Assembly: GCA_001795455.1 (NCBI GenBank)
Contig: MGPB01000037.1
Span: 37,310 to 101,309, forward strand
DNA: 64,000 nucleotides
Reading direction: 5' to 3'
Source: Curvibacter sp. GWA2_63_95
Lineage (GTDB): Bacteria; Pseudomonadota; Gammaproteobacteria; Burkholderiales; Burkholderiaceae_C
Below the pieces are notes generated by a model. The model was given only the letters and a program-made list of their open reading frames with translations, did no database searches and was not told the DNA's origin. The translations under genes were made by a program, and so were the position numbers. Shown piece after piece: positions 1-8,985 of the stretch. How positions within the stretch are numbered: the stretch's first letter is position 1; every line of letters begins with the position of its first letter.

Positions 1-832
1 TGGCACGGCCAAGCCCAGCGCCGCCGAGCTGGCCACCGTGCCGCACCACCTCATCAACATCCGCGACCCGCTGAACGCCTATAGCGCCGCCGAGTTTGTA
101 CGCGACGCGCAGACGCTCATCTGCGACATCGCCGGGCGTGGCAAGCTGCCGCTGCTGGTGGGTGGCACCATGCTGTACTTCAAGGCCTTGTTTGACGGGC
201 TGGACGACATGCCCGCCGCCAACCCCGAGGTGCGCGCCGCGCTGGATGCCGAAGCGGCCGAGAAGGGCTGGCCCGCCATGCATGCCCAGCTGGCCGAGGT
301 GGACCCGATCACCGCCGCGCGCCTGGCCCCGGCCGACAGCCAGCGCATCCAGCGTGCGCTGGAGGTGTACCGCATCTCTGGCCTGCCGCTCTCGCACTTC
401 CATGCGGCCAACGCTGCTATCAAAACAGAAGCTGCTCACGCAGATTCCACGAGGGCTAGAGCCCTTATTTCCTTGGAACCGGCAGACCGCGCCTGGTTGC
501 ACGCCCGCATTGCCCAGCGCTTTGACGCCATGCTGGCGCAGGGTTTTCTGGACGAGGTGCAGACCTTGCGCGCACGTGGCGACCTGCACCTGGACCTGCC
601 CAGCGTGCGCTGTGTGGGCTACCGCCAGGCCTGGGAGGCCTTGGACGGCCTGTGGCCCCTGGCCGAACTGCGCGACAAGGGCATCTTCGCCACACGCCAG
701 CTCGCCAAGCGACAGATCACCTGGCTGCGCTCCATGCCGCAGCGCCGGGTGGTGCCCGCCGATGCACCCGATGCGCTGGCGCAAGTGCTCGCACTGGTAG
801 ACAACACCCTCGCCCAACGCGCCGCCCCATGA
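1..832 (+). CDS. miaA: tRNA dimethylallyltransferase MiaA (5' truncated by window edge)
   Basis: ORF 38..832 open to the window start; [46 protein letters not shown] and [16 protein letters not shown] are MiaA motifs. Confidence 0.95.
   Translation, partial: GTAKPSAAELATVPHHLINIRDPLNAYSAAEFVRDAQTLICDIAGRGKLPLLVGGTMLYFKALFDGLDDMPAANPEVRAALDAEAAEKGWPAMHAQLAEVDPITAARLAPADSQRIQRALEVYRISGLPLSHFHAANAAIKTEAAHADSTRARALISLEPADRAWLHARIAQRFDAMLAQGFLDEVQTLRARGDLHLDLPSVRCVGYRQAWEALDGLWPLAELRDKGIFATRQLAKRQITWLRSMPQRRVVPADAPDALAQVLALVDNTLAQRAAP
416..470 (+). repeat. dispersed ~50-bp repeat, in-frame copy inside miaA
   Basis: GCTATCAAAACAGAAGCTGCTCACGCAGATTCCACGAGGGCTAGAGCCCTTATTT. Confidence 0.75.
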
Positions 833-1482
833 CCCTGCGCGTCCAGCACCTCAGCAAGCACTACGGCAGCACGCCGGTGTTTGCCAACGTCTCGCTCAAC
901 GTCGCGCCCGGCGAGTTTGTCGCCATCGTGGGCGAATCCGGCGTGGGCAAGTCCACCCTGCTCAACTGCATGGCCGGGCTGGACCACTGGGACAGCGGCA
1001 GCGTGCAGCTGGCCGGGCATGATCTGGGCAGCCTGAACGACGACGGCCGCGCGCTGCTGCGCCGCGAGGCCGTGGGTTTTGTGTTCCAGGCCTTCCATGT
1101 GCTGCCGCACCTGGACGTGGCGCAAAACGTGGCGCTGCCGCTGTTGCTGTTGAATCGCCCAGACCCGGCGCGGGTCGAGGCGCTGCTGGAGGCGGTGGGC
1201 CTGGGTGGCCTGGGGGCACGCCTGCCGCAGCAGCTCAGCGGTGGGCAGCTGCAGCGCGTGGCCATTGCGCGGGCGCTAGTGCACCAGCCCGCCCTGCTGC
1301 TGGCCGATGAGCCCACCGGCAACCTCGACCCCACCACCGCCGCCAAGGTGATGGACGCCCTGGTGGCGCAAACCCGCCAGCATGGCACGGCGCTGGTGCT
1401 GGTCACCCATTCGCTGGCCGCCACCGCCCAGGCCGACCGCGTGTTGCACCTGCGGGCCGATGGCATGGCGCCACCGACCTGA
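829..1482 (+). CDS. ABC transporter ATP-binding protein, LolD/MacB type
   Basis: ATG at 829 overlaps miaA stop (ATGA); Walker [10 protein letters not shown], signature [15 protein letters not shown], Walker [13 protein letters not shown]. Confidence 0.88.
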   Translation: MTLRVQHLSKHYGSTPVFANVSLNVAPGEFVAIVGESGVGKSTLLNCMAGLDHWDSGSVQLAGHDLGSLNDDGRALLRREAVGFVFQAFHVLPHLDVAQNVALPLLLLNRPDPARVEALLEAVGLGGLGARLPQQLSGGQLQRVAIARALVHQPALLLADEPTGNLDPTTAAKVMDALVAQTRQHGTALVLVTHSLAATAQADRVLHLRADGMAPPT

Positions 1483-1547
1483 GCGGCAAGCCCCTTGGCG
1501 AGACCCCTGGCAACACAAGCAAGCGTGCTTGCGCTAGACTGGTTTTC

Positions 1548-2387
1548 ATGGATACACAACGCCGTGCCCACACCCGCCTTCGCACCCTGCTGACCACCAC
1601 GTTTTGCGCCCTGTGCAGCTTGGCCGCACAGGCCGATTGCAGCCGCCCTATGCAAGTGCCCGTATCAGCCACCGGGCAGAGCGTGATCATCAGCGAGGGC
1701 ACGATCAGCGGCATTTACCCCGAACTGCTGCGCTCGCTGGGCGGAAAAGACGGCTGTGAATTTGTGCTGAGCCCGATGCCACGGGCGCGCCAAGAGCTGC
1801 TGTTTGAAACCGGCAAGGCAGACCTGCTGGTTCCTGCCGTCAAGACCTCGCGGCGCGATGAACACGGCATCTTTGTGCCCCTCACCCGCAGCCGGGCCAC
1901 CATCATTTCGCTTGACGCGCGGCGCGCGCCCTTCAAAAGCATGTATGACCTGCTCGAGCGCAAAGACGTGCGCGTGGTGCTGGTACGCGGCTTTGACTAC
2001 GGCCAACCCTACCAGGAGCTGGTAGAGGCCCTGCAGCGGCACAACCGGCTGGTGCTGGAGTCGGACCCTCTGGCGGTGGCCCGTGTGCTCAAGGCCAACC
2101 CAGGCGATGTCACCATCATGGCGCCGGTGATTTTTGCCGGTGCCATCCAGGACGATGCACGGGTCAGTGACCTGGCGGACAAACTGCGCTTCGACCCGGT
2201 TGCCGAGCTGCCGTGGGGCGACAACGGCCTCTACATCTCCAAAAACTCCCTCAGCAAAGAAGACAGCGCCACATTGCTGGCCCTGCTGAATCGCCCGACC
2301 GTCGCCAACACGCTGTGGAAGAGTTTTCAAACCTACTACCCCGCCAACCTGCTCAAAGAGAGCATCCGGCCGCGCGACAGCAAGTAG
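1548..2387 (+). CDS. periplasmic substrate-binding (SBP_bac_3-like) protein
   Basis: N-terminal signal peptide-like segment ending AAQA; SBP-like GIYPELLRSLGG...SPMPRARQELLFETGKADLLVP. Confidence 0.6.
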   Translation: MDTQRRAHTRLRTLLTTTFCALCSLAAQADCSRPMQVPVSATGQSVIISEGTISGIYPELLRSLGGKDGCEFVLSPMPRARQELLFETGKADLLVPAVKTSRRDEHGIFVPLTRSRATIISLDARRAPFKSMYDLLERKDVRVVLVRGFDYGQPYQELVEALQRHNRLVLESDPLAVARVLKANPGDVTIMAPVIFAGAIQDDARVSDLADKLRFDPVAELPWGDNGLYISKNSLSKEDSATLLALLNRPTVANTLWKSFQTYYPANLLKESIRPRDSK

Positions 2388-2401
2388 CGCTGCGCGCGCC
2401 C

Positions 2402-3073
2402 TCACCACTGCGGCGCCAGCGCCCCATCCACCAATCGGTAACCACGTGTGCCCATGGCGCGCGCCTCGGTCTCGTCGTGGGTTACCAAGATGGTGGCCAT
2501 CTGGAACTCGGCAATACGTTGCACAAACTCCTGGCGCAGCTGCAGGCGCAGCTCGGCGTCCAGCGCGGAGAACGGCTCGTCCAGCAGCAGCACGCGCGGC
2601 TGGGTGATCAGCGCACGCGCCAGCGCCACGCGCTGCTGCTCGCCGCCTGACAGCTGCCACACCTTGGATTTGGCATAGGCCTGCAGGCCAAAGCGCTGCA
2701 GCATGGCGCATGCTTGCTCGCGTGCCGCGGCTTTGCGCTGGCCCTGCTCCACCAGGCCAAAGGCCACGTTGTCCTGCACGTTCAGGTGGGGAAACAGCGC
2801 AAAGTCCTGGAACATGAGCGCAAAGCCGCGCCGCTCGGGCGGGGTGTCGGTAATGTCCTGCCCCGCAAACAGCACGTGCCCGCTCTCGGGCGGCTCCAGC
2901 CCGGCCACGATCTTGAGCAACGTGCTTTTGCCGCTGCCCGAGGGCCCCAAAAGCGCCGCCGTCTCGCCCGGGCGCACCTGCAGTTGCAGGTCTTGCAGCA
3001 GCACGCGTGGTGCCGCACCACGCGGTGCATGGGCGGGTTGCCAGTGTTTGCAGATGGCCTGCAGCTCAAGCAT
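2402..3073 (-). CDS. thiQ: thiamine ABC transporter ATP-binding protein
   Basis: Walker A GPSGSGKST, LSGGEQQRVALARAL, LLLDEPFSALDAELR; overlaps thiP and lies behind a TPP riboswitch. Confidence 0.82.
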   Translation of the reverse strand: MLELQAICKHWQPAHAPRGAAPRVLLQDLQLQVRPGETAALLGPSGSGKSTLLKIVAGLEPPESGHVLFAGQDITDTPPERRGFALMFQDFALFPHLNVQDNVAFGLVEQGQRKAAAREQACAMLQRFGLQAYAKSKVWQLSGGEQQRVALARALITQPRVLLLDEPFSALDAELRLQLRQEFVQRIAEFQMATILVTHDETEARAMGTRGYRLVDGALAPQW

Positions 3074-4646
3074 GGTCGCGGTCCTCAGAGGGCTTGGTTT
3101 CAATCAGCACAAAGGCCAGCAGCGCCAGCCCCATGAGCACACAGGCCAACACCAACGCTGCGCTGCGGTTGGCTGCACCGGGGCGGCCCAGGTGTTGGTA
3201 GATCAGGGTGGTGAGTGTGGCCCATTCGGGGCGCGACAAAAACAGCGTGACCGCAAATTCGCCCACGGCGGTAGCCGCGGCAAACGCCATACCGCGGCGC
3301 AGTGCGGGCGCCAGCAGCGGCAGCGTCACGCGCACCAACGCGCGCCAGGGGCTGGCGCCCAGGCTGCGCGCGGCGTCCAGGTAGTGCTCGGGCAGGCTGT
3401 CCAGCGCGGAGGCGATGGACTTGGCCACAAACGGGTAGGCCAACAAGGCATAGGCCGCCACCAGCAGGCTGAAGCTGCCGGTCCAGGCCGGGTACAGCAG
3501 CAGCAAGCCAAACGCAACCATCACCGGTGACACCATAAAGGGCAGAAACACCAGCGCCCGCAGCCACAGCACACGCCGCGCCGCCAGCGCATGCGCCAGG
3601 CCCAGCACGGTTGCCAACAGCAAGGAGAGTGCGGTGAAGCGCGCGGTGTTCCACAGCGCCGCCAAGGTGTCTTCTTCCAGCAGCACGGCCCAGGCCTCCG
3701 CTCCTGAATTGATAGCTGCCTGAGCAATAGCCATGAGCGGTAGAGCACAAATTAGCATGTAAATGGCCACCACCACCAGCACCGCAGCCCACTGTGCCCC
3801 CCCCTGCGGCGGCACACGCGGTACACGGTCCGCACGGCCGGGTGTGGCCAGGCGCCGTTCGATGGCGGCGTAGGCCAGCGCCACCAGCGCGGTCAGCAGC
3901 AGCATCCACACCGCCAGCACGCCGGCCTGCTGCAGTTGCAGCTCGTGCGCCACCAGGGTGTAAATCTCCACCTCGGCGGTGGCGTAGTCTTGCCCGCCCA
4001 GCACCAGCGCCAGACCAAAACCAGCAAAGCAATAGAGGAAGACCAGGCACAGCGCCGAGGCCAACCAGGGCGCAATGGCCGGCCACTCCACGCGCCAGAA
4101 GGCGCGCCAGGGCGTGGCGCCCAGCGTACGCGCCGCGGCCACGCGCGAGGCACTCACCTGCCCCAGCGCGTCCGCCCCCGCACGCACCACCACACAGAGG
4201 TTAAAAAACAGATTGCCGTAGAGCAACAACCAGGGCGTGCCCTGCAAATCCGGCCCGCCCAGGCGCTCCAGCAGGCCCTGCGGCCCCAAGAGCGCCAGCA
4301 CACCCATGGCCGCCACCAGCGTGGGCACCACAAAAGGCAGCATCAGCCCACGCAGGATCAGCGTGCGGCCCGCAAACTCAAAGCGTGCCAGCACCCAGGC
4401 CATGGGCAGGCCGAGGAGGAGCGAGGCGACACAGGTGATGGCGGCCTGCCAGAACGACCAGGCCATGCGTCCGCGCAAATACGGGTCCAGCCACGGCGCG
4501 AACAAGGCAGCAACGCCCGCATCACCACGCCCGCCTTCCACCAGCAAGCGCAGCGCAGGCGCAACCAGCACCACCAGCAAAAACACCAGTGGCAACAAGG
4601 CCAAGGCCCAGCCCGCCCGGGGCTGCGCCGGGTCGCGGTGGCGCAT
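3066..4646 (-). CDS. thiP: thiamine ABC transporter permease (two fused BPD-type halves)
   Basis: 526 aa hydrophobic protein with two permease modules (AARTLGATPWRAFWRVEWP and AARSLGASPWRALVRVTLP EAA-like loops). Confidence 0.82.
   Translation of the reverse strand: MRHRDPAQPRAGWALALLPLVFLLVVLVAPALRLLVEGGRGDAGVAALFAPWLDPYLRGRMAWSFWQAAITCVASLLLGLPMAWVLARFEFAGRTLILRGLMLPFVVPTLVAAMGVLALLGPQGLLERLGGPDLQGTPWLLLYGNLFFNLCVVVRAGADALGQVSASRVAAARTLGATPWRAFWRVEWPAIAPWLASALCLVFLYCFAGFGLALVLGGQDYATAEVEIYTLVAHELQLQQAGVLAVWMLLLTALVALAYAAIERRLATPGRADRVPRVPPQGGAQWAAVLVVVAIYMLICALPLMAIAQAAINSGAEAWAVLLEEDTLAALWNTARFTALSLLLATVLGLAHALAARRVLWLRALVFLPFMVSPVMVAFGLLLLYPAWTGSFSLLVAAYALLAYPFVAKSIASALDSLPEHYLDAARSLGASPWRALVRVTLPLLAPALRRGMAFAAATAVGEFAVTLFLSRPEWATLTTLIYQHLGRPGAANRSAALVLACVLMGLALLAFVLIETKPSEDRDHA
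3700..3760 (+). repeat. degenerate repeat copy inside thiP
   Basis: CTGAATTGATAGCTGCCTGAGCAATAGCCATGAGCGGTAGAG. Confidence 0.5.
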
Positions 4647-4662
4647 GGTCAGGGGCGGTGAA

Positions 4663-5694
4663 TTACTTCAGCACCACCTTGGTCCAGCGTGCCACCCAGT
4701 CCGCGCCCTTGGCGGCAATGTCGGCATCGCTGGGCGCATGGAAGGCGGTGGGCTCCGGCGCAAACTTGAAGGCGTCCGACTTGGCCACGCCCGCTTCGGC
4801 GGGGTACATCCACATTTCGGTTTGCATGCCCTGCTGCACGGGCCCAGAACGCATGAACTCGACAAATTTTTCGGCCGCGGCGCGCTCCTTGCCGCCCTTC
4901 ACCAACGCCACGCCCTCCACCTGGCGGAACACGGCGCCGGGCAAACTCAGGGATGCCGTAGGCGGCTCGGCCAGTTTGGTCTTGCTATAGAACAGCTCTG
5001 CCGCCGGGCTGGTGGCGTAGCTCACCACGATGGGGTGCTTGCCACCGTTCTGGCTGAACTCGGTGTAGTAGGCCTCGCTCCAGCCCTTGGCCACCTTCAG
5101 GCCGTTGGCGCGCAGCTTGGCCCAGAAATCAAAGGCCTTGTCTTCGCCCATGGCGCCAATGGTGGCCAAAAGGAATGCGTAACCGGGGCTGCTGGTGGCG
5201 GGGTTTTGCACCACCAGCAACTTGGCATAGGCGGGCTGGGCCAGGTCTTCCAGCGCCTTGGGCACGGCCACGCCATTCTTGGCGAACCAGGCCTTGTCGT
5301 AGTTCAGCGTCACATAGCCGTAATCCACCGGCACCAGTGGTGCGGGCAATTCGGCCGCAGGCTTGCGGCTGGCCGCCGCACCCGTGTAGCTGTCCAGCAC
5401 GTCGGCGGCCAGGGCCTTGGGCGCCAGCGCGTTGTCAATGCCGTAGACCACATCAGCAATCGGGTTGGCCTTGGTGAGGATGAGCTTGTTGAGCATCTCG
5501 CCCGCGTCACCGCCCTTGGTGATGCGCAGCTTCACGCCGTTGTCTTTTTCAAACTGCGCCAGCAGCGGCTTGGGCACGGTAAAAGAGCTGTGGGTCAGCA
5601 CGCGCAGATCGGCCGCGTGTGCCGCTGCCAGGCCGGCGGTCAGCAGGGCTGTGCCCAGCGTGGTCTTCAGAGACGAAAAAATCCCGTGTTGCAT
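4663..5694 (-). CDS. thiB: thiamine ABC transporter substrate-binding protein
   Basis: LRVLTHSSFTVPKPLLAQFEKDNGVKLRITKGGDAGEMLNKLILTK...ADVVYGIDNALA is ThiB-like; first gene after the riboswitch. Confidence 0.88.
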   Translation of the reverse strand: MQHGIFSSLKTTLGTALLTAGLAAAHAADLRVLTHSSFTVPKPLLAQFEKDNGVKLRITKGGDAGEMLNKLILTKANPIADVVYGIDNALAPKALAADVLDSYTGAAASRKPAAELPAPLVPVDYGYVTLNYDKAWFAKNGVAVPKALEDLAQPAYAKLLVVQNPATSSPGYAFLLATIGAMGEDKAFDFWAKLRANGLKVAKGWSEAYYTEFSQNGGKHPIVVSYATSPAAELFYSKTKLAEPPTASLSLPGAVFRQVEGVALVKGGKERAAAEKFVEFMRSGPVQQGMQTEMWMYPAEAGVAKSDAFKFAPEPTAFHAPSDADIAAKGADWVARWTKVVLK

Positions 5695-5767
5695 GGTGTG
5701 CTCGCTTTCAATGCGCCAGCCACAGGTCGCATCAAAAACCGGCACCCGCAAGACGGGACAGGCTTCT

Positions 5768-5850
5768 CACACTTCCTACGCTGGCATAACCCAGATCAGG
5801 TACATGGGGTATTTCTCAGTCCTGTGACGGACACCCCCGGTGGAAGTGTG
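5768..5850 (-). ncRNA. TPP riboswitch (THI element)
   Basis: minus strand CACACTTCC..CTGAGAAATACCCCATGTACCTGATCTGGGTTATGCCAGCGTAGGAAGTGTG; conserved CTGAGA, ACCTGATCTGG and GCCAGCGTAGG boxes; 9-bp P1 stem CACACTTCC/GGAAGTGTG. Confidence 0.96.
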
Positions 5851-6004
5851 GATTGTAGGGTGCAAGCGATAGACGCTGTAGGTGCCGTGAGTCTGATGGT
5901 CCGCAGCATTGCAACTTTACATAAATACAAATAATTTGCATTCGTGTTTACATAAAATGCAAATCGTCAAACGAATTTATTTACCTCCCTTATTGCTGTT
6001 AACC

Positions 6005-8119
6005 ATGCCCCGTCCCCATCGACTCCGCCCACTTCCTCTTCTCCTGTCCGCCTTGTTCAGCACCCATAGCGCTTGGGCCCAAGATGCAGAACCCGCGCCA
6101 GTGAAATCGCTCAGCGCGGTCACGGTGCAGGCAGCGACCGCCGAAGGCTTTGCCCCAATAACAGTGGAGGCAGGCAGTTTTCGTGGCGCAGACATCATGG
6201 ATGTGCCCTCCACGGTCAACGTCGTCACCCGCGAGGTTCTGGAACTCCAAGGAGCCGCCGGCCTGTACGACGCATTGCGCAACACCGCAGGCGTAACACG
6301 CCAGCAAAACGGTGGCGAAACCTGGGATCAACTGGTGGTACGCGGTATCGGCGTCGAAAACCGCAGCAACTACCGCCTCAACGGCTCCATGCCACTGCTG
6401 AACTTCGGCCAGGTCTCCATGGAAAACAAAGAGCGCGTGGAAGTACTCAAAGGCGCTTCGGCTCTGTACTACGGCTTTACATCGCCAGCGGGCGTCGTCA
6501 ACCTAGTGACCAAACGCGCCAGTGTGGATCCAGTCACGTCCCTTGGCCTCGTGTTGGACCAACACGGTACCGCCCTATCGACCGTAGACATCGGCCGCCA
6601 ACTCGGCGACGAGCAGCAGTTCGGCCTGCGCGTCAATGCAGCGGGTGGTGCACTGGGCTCCTACATGGACGGTGTAAGCGACGGCAAACGCAGCTTTACC
6701 TCTGCCGCACTCGACTGGCGTGTCAACAGCCGCTTGAAGCTTGGCGTGGATCTGGAAAGCGACAAGCGCAAAACAACCGAGCAAGTCGGTGTGGCACTGC
6801 GAACAGCTGTGAACGGCGTGATCCCTTTGCCCGACCCGATCGACGCAAAAAAACTGGTGGGCCCGGACATATCCACATTTGAGACCAACACCCGCAACGC
6901 GCAGGTACGGGCCGACTACTCCCTGAACGACAACTGGGCACTGACCATGGAGGCGGGGCAATCTCAAGTAACGCGCGATCGCAATTTGGCCATTTTCAGC
7001 TTCACCAACAATGCAGCCGTCGCCACCGGTGCAGGCAGTATCCGCGGCAACATCCAGACCTTGCAGGCGAAAGCAGACATGCTTCGTGCCGAGGTTTTTG
7101 GAACCTTCTCCACGCTGGGTATGCAGCACAACCTGACGCTAGGGGCCAGCCAGACCGACTACCGCCAGGACCCGATCTACCAGCAGATCTACACCATCGC
7201 CTCACAAAATCTTTACAACCCAGTACCGATCACCAGCGTGGTTTATGGTGCGATCCCCACTTCACCCACTACCGCTGCGCTGGACACGAGAGACACCGGC
7301 GTGTACGCACTCGACCAGATCCAACTCAACCATCAATGGCAATTGATGTTAGGCCTGCGCCACAGCCGCTACCAAAGCAACCAGGGCACCGCACATTACG
7401 ACGACAACAAAAGCACCCCCATGGCCGCACTGGTCCACAAATTCACACCTGACCTGTCCGTTTACGCCTCGTACGCTAACGGCTTGGAGCAAGGCGACAC
7501 CGCGCCCACCGGCACAGCCAACGTGGGTGAACGCCTGCCCCCCGGCGTGAGCCAGCAAAAAGAGCTGGGCATGCGTTGGCGCACCACAGAGAACACATTG
7601 GTGTCGGCCGCGCTCTTCGACATCAGCCGCCCAGGCTACTACACCAATGCAAGCAACATCTACACGGCAGATGGCGAGCAGCACTACTCCGGCTTAGAGT
7701 TGGCCACACAAGGCCAACTCACCAAGCAACTGGCATGGCAGACTTCCGCCCAGTGGCTGGATGCAGAGTTCCGCAACATCAATGCCACCTACAACGGCAA
7801 AGCCCCGGAAAACACAGCAAGGCACACCGCCAGCGCTTTCTTGTCATATGACCTAGCCAGCGTACCCGGTCTGTCTGTGAACGGTGGCGCCTACTACACA
7901 GGTCCACGTCCAGTCAACGACCTGAACCAAGCCTGGCTGGACAGCGTAACCATCTACAGCATGGGCGCCCGCTATGCGACCCGCGTGGCCGGCTACAAAG
8001 CCAGCCTCCAGCTCAATATGGACAACGTAGCCGACAAGCAATACTGGGCCGCTGGCGGCACGCGCTTGGCAGCAGGTGCGCCACGTACCGCCAAACTCAC
8101 ACTGAAGGTAGATTTATAA
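6005..8119 (+). CDS. TonB-dependent siderophore receptor
   Basis: ORF 5909..8119; signal peptide from M at 6005; plug (VEVLKGASALYYGFTSPAGVVNLVTK) and C-terminal barrel strand ending KLTLKVDL. Confidence 0.9.
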   Translation: MPRPHRLRPLPLLLSALFSTHSAWAQDAEPAPVKSLSAVTVQAATAEGFAPITVEAGSFRGADIMDVPSTVNVVTREVLELQGAAGLYDALRNTAGVTRQQNGGETWDQLVVRGIGVENRSNYRLNGSMPLLNFGQVSMENKERVEVLKGASALYYGFTSPAGVVNLVTKRASVDPVTSLGLVLDQHGTALSTVDIGRQLGDEQQFGLRVNAAGGALGSYMDGVSDGKRSFTSAALDWRVNSRLKLGVDLESDKRKTTEQVGVALRTAVNGVIPLPDPIDAKKLVGPDISTFETNTRNAQVRADYSLNDNWALTMEAGQSQVTRDRNLAIFSFTNNAAVATGAGSIRGNIQTLQAKADMLRAEVFGTFSTLGMQHNLTLGASQTDYRQDPIYQQIYTIASQNLYNPVPITSVVYGAIPTSPTTAALDTRDTGVYALDQIQLNHQWQLMLGLRHSRYQSNQGTAHYDDNKSTPMAALVHKFTPDLSVYASYANGLEQGDTAPTGTANVGERLPPGVSQQKELGMRWRTTENTLVSAALFDISRPGYYTNASNIYTADGEQHYSGLELATQGQLTKQLAWQTSAQWLDAEFRNINATYNGKAPENTARHTASAFLSYDLASVPGLSVNGGAYYTGPRPVNDLNQAWLDSVTIYSMGARYATRVAGYKASLQLNMDNVADKQYWAAGGTRLAAGAPRTAKLTLKVDL

Positions 8120-8175
8120 AAAACTAGCCTATCGCCCATACAGAATGGACGATAGAAGCTATCTTTTATATAGCA
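8119..8175 (-). repeat. divergent copy of the dispersed ~50-bp repeat, between converging genes
   Basis: reverse complement GCTATATAAAAGATAGCTTCTATCGTCCATTCTGTATGGGCGATAGGCTAG resembles the family. Confidence 0.4.
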
Positions 8176-8981
8176 CTGGGAACGCGTATTCGCCCCTCAG
8201 GAATCACCAGCGGCGTCCCGGACACCGGGTCTTCGATGATCCGGCACGGCAAGTCAAACACCTGCTCCACCAGCGCCGCCGTGATGATCTCCTTCGGCGC
8301 GCCCTGGGCCACCAACTGGCCCTGGCGCAGCACGACCAAATGATCCGCATACCGGCAGGCGTGGTTCAGGTCGTGCAGCACGGCGACCAGGGTTCGGCCC
8401 TGGTGGCGGTTCAGGTCACGGAAGAGTTCCAGCAGGTCGATCTGGTGCGCCAGGTCCAGGTAGGTGGTGGGCTCGTCGAGCAGCAGCAACTGCGTGTCTT
8501 GCGCCAGCACCATGGCGACCCAGACGCGCTGGCGCTGGCCGCCGGACAGTTCGTCCACCAGCCGGTCGGCTAAGTCTTCGATAGCGGTGGCGCGCAAGGC
8601 CTGGGCGACGATGCGGTCGTCCTCGGCCGTCCAGCCGCCGAACAGGCTTTGGTGTGGATGCCGGCCGCGCGCCACCAGCTCCGCCACGCGTATGCCTTCG
8701 GGGGCGATGGCGGTTTGCGGCAGCAGACCCAAGCGGCGGGCGACTTCGCGCGTGGGGTAGCTGCCGATCAGCGCGCCGTCCAGAAAGACCTGGCCGGCTT
8801 GCGGTGTGCGTAGCCGCGCCAGGGCTTTGAGCAGGGTGGATTTGCCGCAGGCGTTCGGGCCGACGATGACGGTGAAGGCGCCGTCGGGAATCGCCACACT
8901 CAGGTGCTCGGCCACGCGGGTGTCGCCGTAGGCCAGGGTCAGGTTTTCGCCACGGAGGCGGGAGACGGTGGGTATGTACAT
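8166..8981 (-). CDS. iron-siderophore ABC transporter ATP-binding protein (FecE/FhuC family)
   Basis: [53 protein letters not shown]. Confidence 0.92.
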   Translation of the reverse strand: MYIPTVSRLRGENLTLAYGDTRVAEHLSVAIPDGAFTVIVGPNACGKSTLLKALARLRTPQAGQVFLDGALIGSYPTREVARRLGLLPQTAIAPEGIRVAELVARGRHPHQSLFGGWTAEDDRIVAQALRATAIEDLADRLVDELSGGQRQRVWVAMVLAQDTQLLLLDEPTTYLDLAHQIDLLELFRDLNRHQGRTLVAVLHDLNHACRYADHLVVLRQGQLVAQGAPKEIITAALVEQVFDLPCRIIEDPVSGTPLVIPEGRIRVPSAI

Positions 8982-8985
8982 GGGT

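Noticed and set aside
4237-5934. 565-aa plus-strand ORF over thiP/thiB and the riboswitch
   Set aside because: Runs antisense through thiP, thiB and the TPP riboswitch; no recognisable domain.
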